A stretch of 14,886 nt of DNA, taken from the NCBI GenBank assembly GCA_024278775.1, contig JAJRSP010000068.1, positions 1 to 14,886 of the forward strand. The letters run 5' to 3'. Under the pieces are notes generated by a model. It was not told the DNA's origin, made no database searches, and saw only the letters and a program-made list of their open reading frames with translations. Origin of the DNA: Planctomycetota bacterium. GTDB taxonomy: Bacteria > Planctomycetota > Phycisphaerae > UBA1845. Both the position numbers and the translations under genes were made by a program. Positions 14,683 through 14,886 of this stretch are shown here, piece after piece. Position 1 is the stretch's first letter. The number at the start of each line of letters is the position of its first letter.

Positions 14683-14843
14683 GATTGCGCGCTGCGCCGC
14701 CTACGGCGGCGAGATGGGGGGACACCCCCCATACCCCCCGAAAAAGGGTAAAAGAGAAGCTATGAAGTGAGCCAACCGGCCTCCTGTTAGGATGCCCAGA
14801 TCGTTTTTGGGTTTCCAGACAACCAACAGCAGGAGATTGGCTC
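14683..14843 (+). ncRNA. IS110 left end, candidate bridge-RNA region
   Basis: IS110-group elements carry a structured non-coding bridge RNA in the left end, upstream of the transposase gene, that specifies both donor and target DNA. This 161-base non-coding stretch is in the right place and is rich in pairing: 14695-14711, 14714-14732, and the long stem 14768-14844 with inner CCCA/TGGG (14795-14798, 14808-14811). The outer border of the element is not visible because IS110 members lack ordinary terminal inverted repeats, so part of this region may belong to the Avd-like locus. The RNA itself is inferred from family knowledge, not seen. Confidence 0.4.
14695..14732. repeat. Two adjacent perfect hairpins
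   Basis: CGCCGCC, loop TAC, GGCGGCG (14695-14711) is followed two bases later by ATGGGGGG, loop ACA, CCCCCCAT (14714-14732), then a second C6 run and a purine-rich stretch. They lie between the Avd-like fragment and the IS110 start; which element owns them is unclear. Confidence 0.6.
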
Positions 14844-14844
14844 A
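14768..14844 (+). promoter_or_regulatory. Hairpin that buries the IS110 transposase ribosome site
   Basis: TGAGCCAA (14768-14775) pairs with TTGGCTCA (14837-14844), and inside it CTCCTG (14781-14786) pairs with CAGGAG (14830-14835). The Shine-Dalgarno AGGAG (14831-14835) is wholly within the inner stem and the A of the ATG is the last base of the outer stem, so an RNA carrying both arms would hide the translation start. Transcripts starting inside the loop would leave it free. Confidence 0.55.
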
Positions 14845-14886
14845 TGGACTATTGTGGCATCGATTTGGCGGGTGTGTCCAGCTACA
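14844..14886 (+). CDS. IS110-family transposase, N-terminal 14 codons (3' partial)
   Basis: ATG 14844 follows AGGAG (14831-14835) by eight bases and opens a frame that runs off the right edge: MDYCGIDLAGVSSY. The xYxGIDxA pattern at the very N-terminus is characteristic of IS110/IS1111 DEDD recombinases, in which the Asp of GID (residue 7 here) is the first catalytic acid of the RuvC-like fold. With only 14 residues visible the family call rests on this motif and on the structured non-coding left end upstream. Other RNase-H-like proteins can also begin with a GID motif, so some doubt remains. Confidence 0.72.
   Translation, partial: MDYCGIDLAGVSSY

Larger units (their letters stand above)
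14683..14886 (+). mobile_element. Left end of an IS110-family insertion sequence (partial, border undefined)
   Basis: The element enters from the right: transposase start at 14844 and its non-coding left end before it. The left border is uncertain; it lies somewhere between the Avd-like start codon at 14682 and about 14768, and the coordinate given is the widest plausible one. Its insertion close to an already truncated gene and a palindrome cluster fits a region tolerant of insertions. Confidence 0.5.

Overview
The window looks like chromosomal DNA from a planctomycete, probably of the Phycisphaerae or a related uncultured lineage. This rests on three things: a dockerin-like calcium motif of the planctomycete GDFD...DL.D......TGP type in a secreted Cys-rich protein, a very long SecA (1401 residues) with lineage-type insertions, and a giant secreted metalloprotease with PKD repeats and a Cys-containing C-terminal anchor. 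The assignment is inference; there is no rRNA or tRNA gene here to confirm it.

Layout. Positions 2-256 hold the 3' end of an unrecognised, probably secreted or surface protein. A 585-base gap follows, with a dyad, a good sigma70-type promoter and a possible structured leader. It precedes an M6-type metalloprotease of 1917 residues (842-6595), which ends at a textbook intrinsic terminator (6619-6663). About 460 bases of mostly unassigned DNA separate it from secA (7124-11329). Convergent to secA is a 345-residue Cys-rich secreted protein (11483-12520, minus strand) with thrombospondin-3-like calcium motifs at both ends. Divergent from that gene is a 423-residue SprT-like zinc protease (12715-13986). 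The last 900 bases are accessory: a cluster of nested palindromes and a short tandem repeat, the 5' third of an Avd-like four-helix-bundle gene on the minus strand that stops matching exactly where a palindromic repeat begins, and the left end and first 14 codons of an IS110-family transposase.

How the genes relate. No operon is evident: each gene seems to have its own transcription unit. The shared theme is secretion. SecA is the Sec motor, and the M6 protease and the Cys-rich protein both carry Sec signal peptides, so both are likely SecA clients. The SprT-like protein has no signal peptide and is probably cytoplasmic.

The most interesting points are these: (1) the C-terminal part of SecA carries about five tandem degenerate copies of a roughly 60-residue Trp-led helical unit; (2) SecA has an eight-cysteine insertion in its second ATPase lobe; (3) the M6 zinc motif has one extra residue; (4) an IS110 left end, where a bridge RNA is expected, has the transposase ribosome binding site locked in a hairpin; (5) a truncated Avd-like gene is embedded in a dense palindromic repeat cluster. 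No complete new defence or retroelement system is visible.
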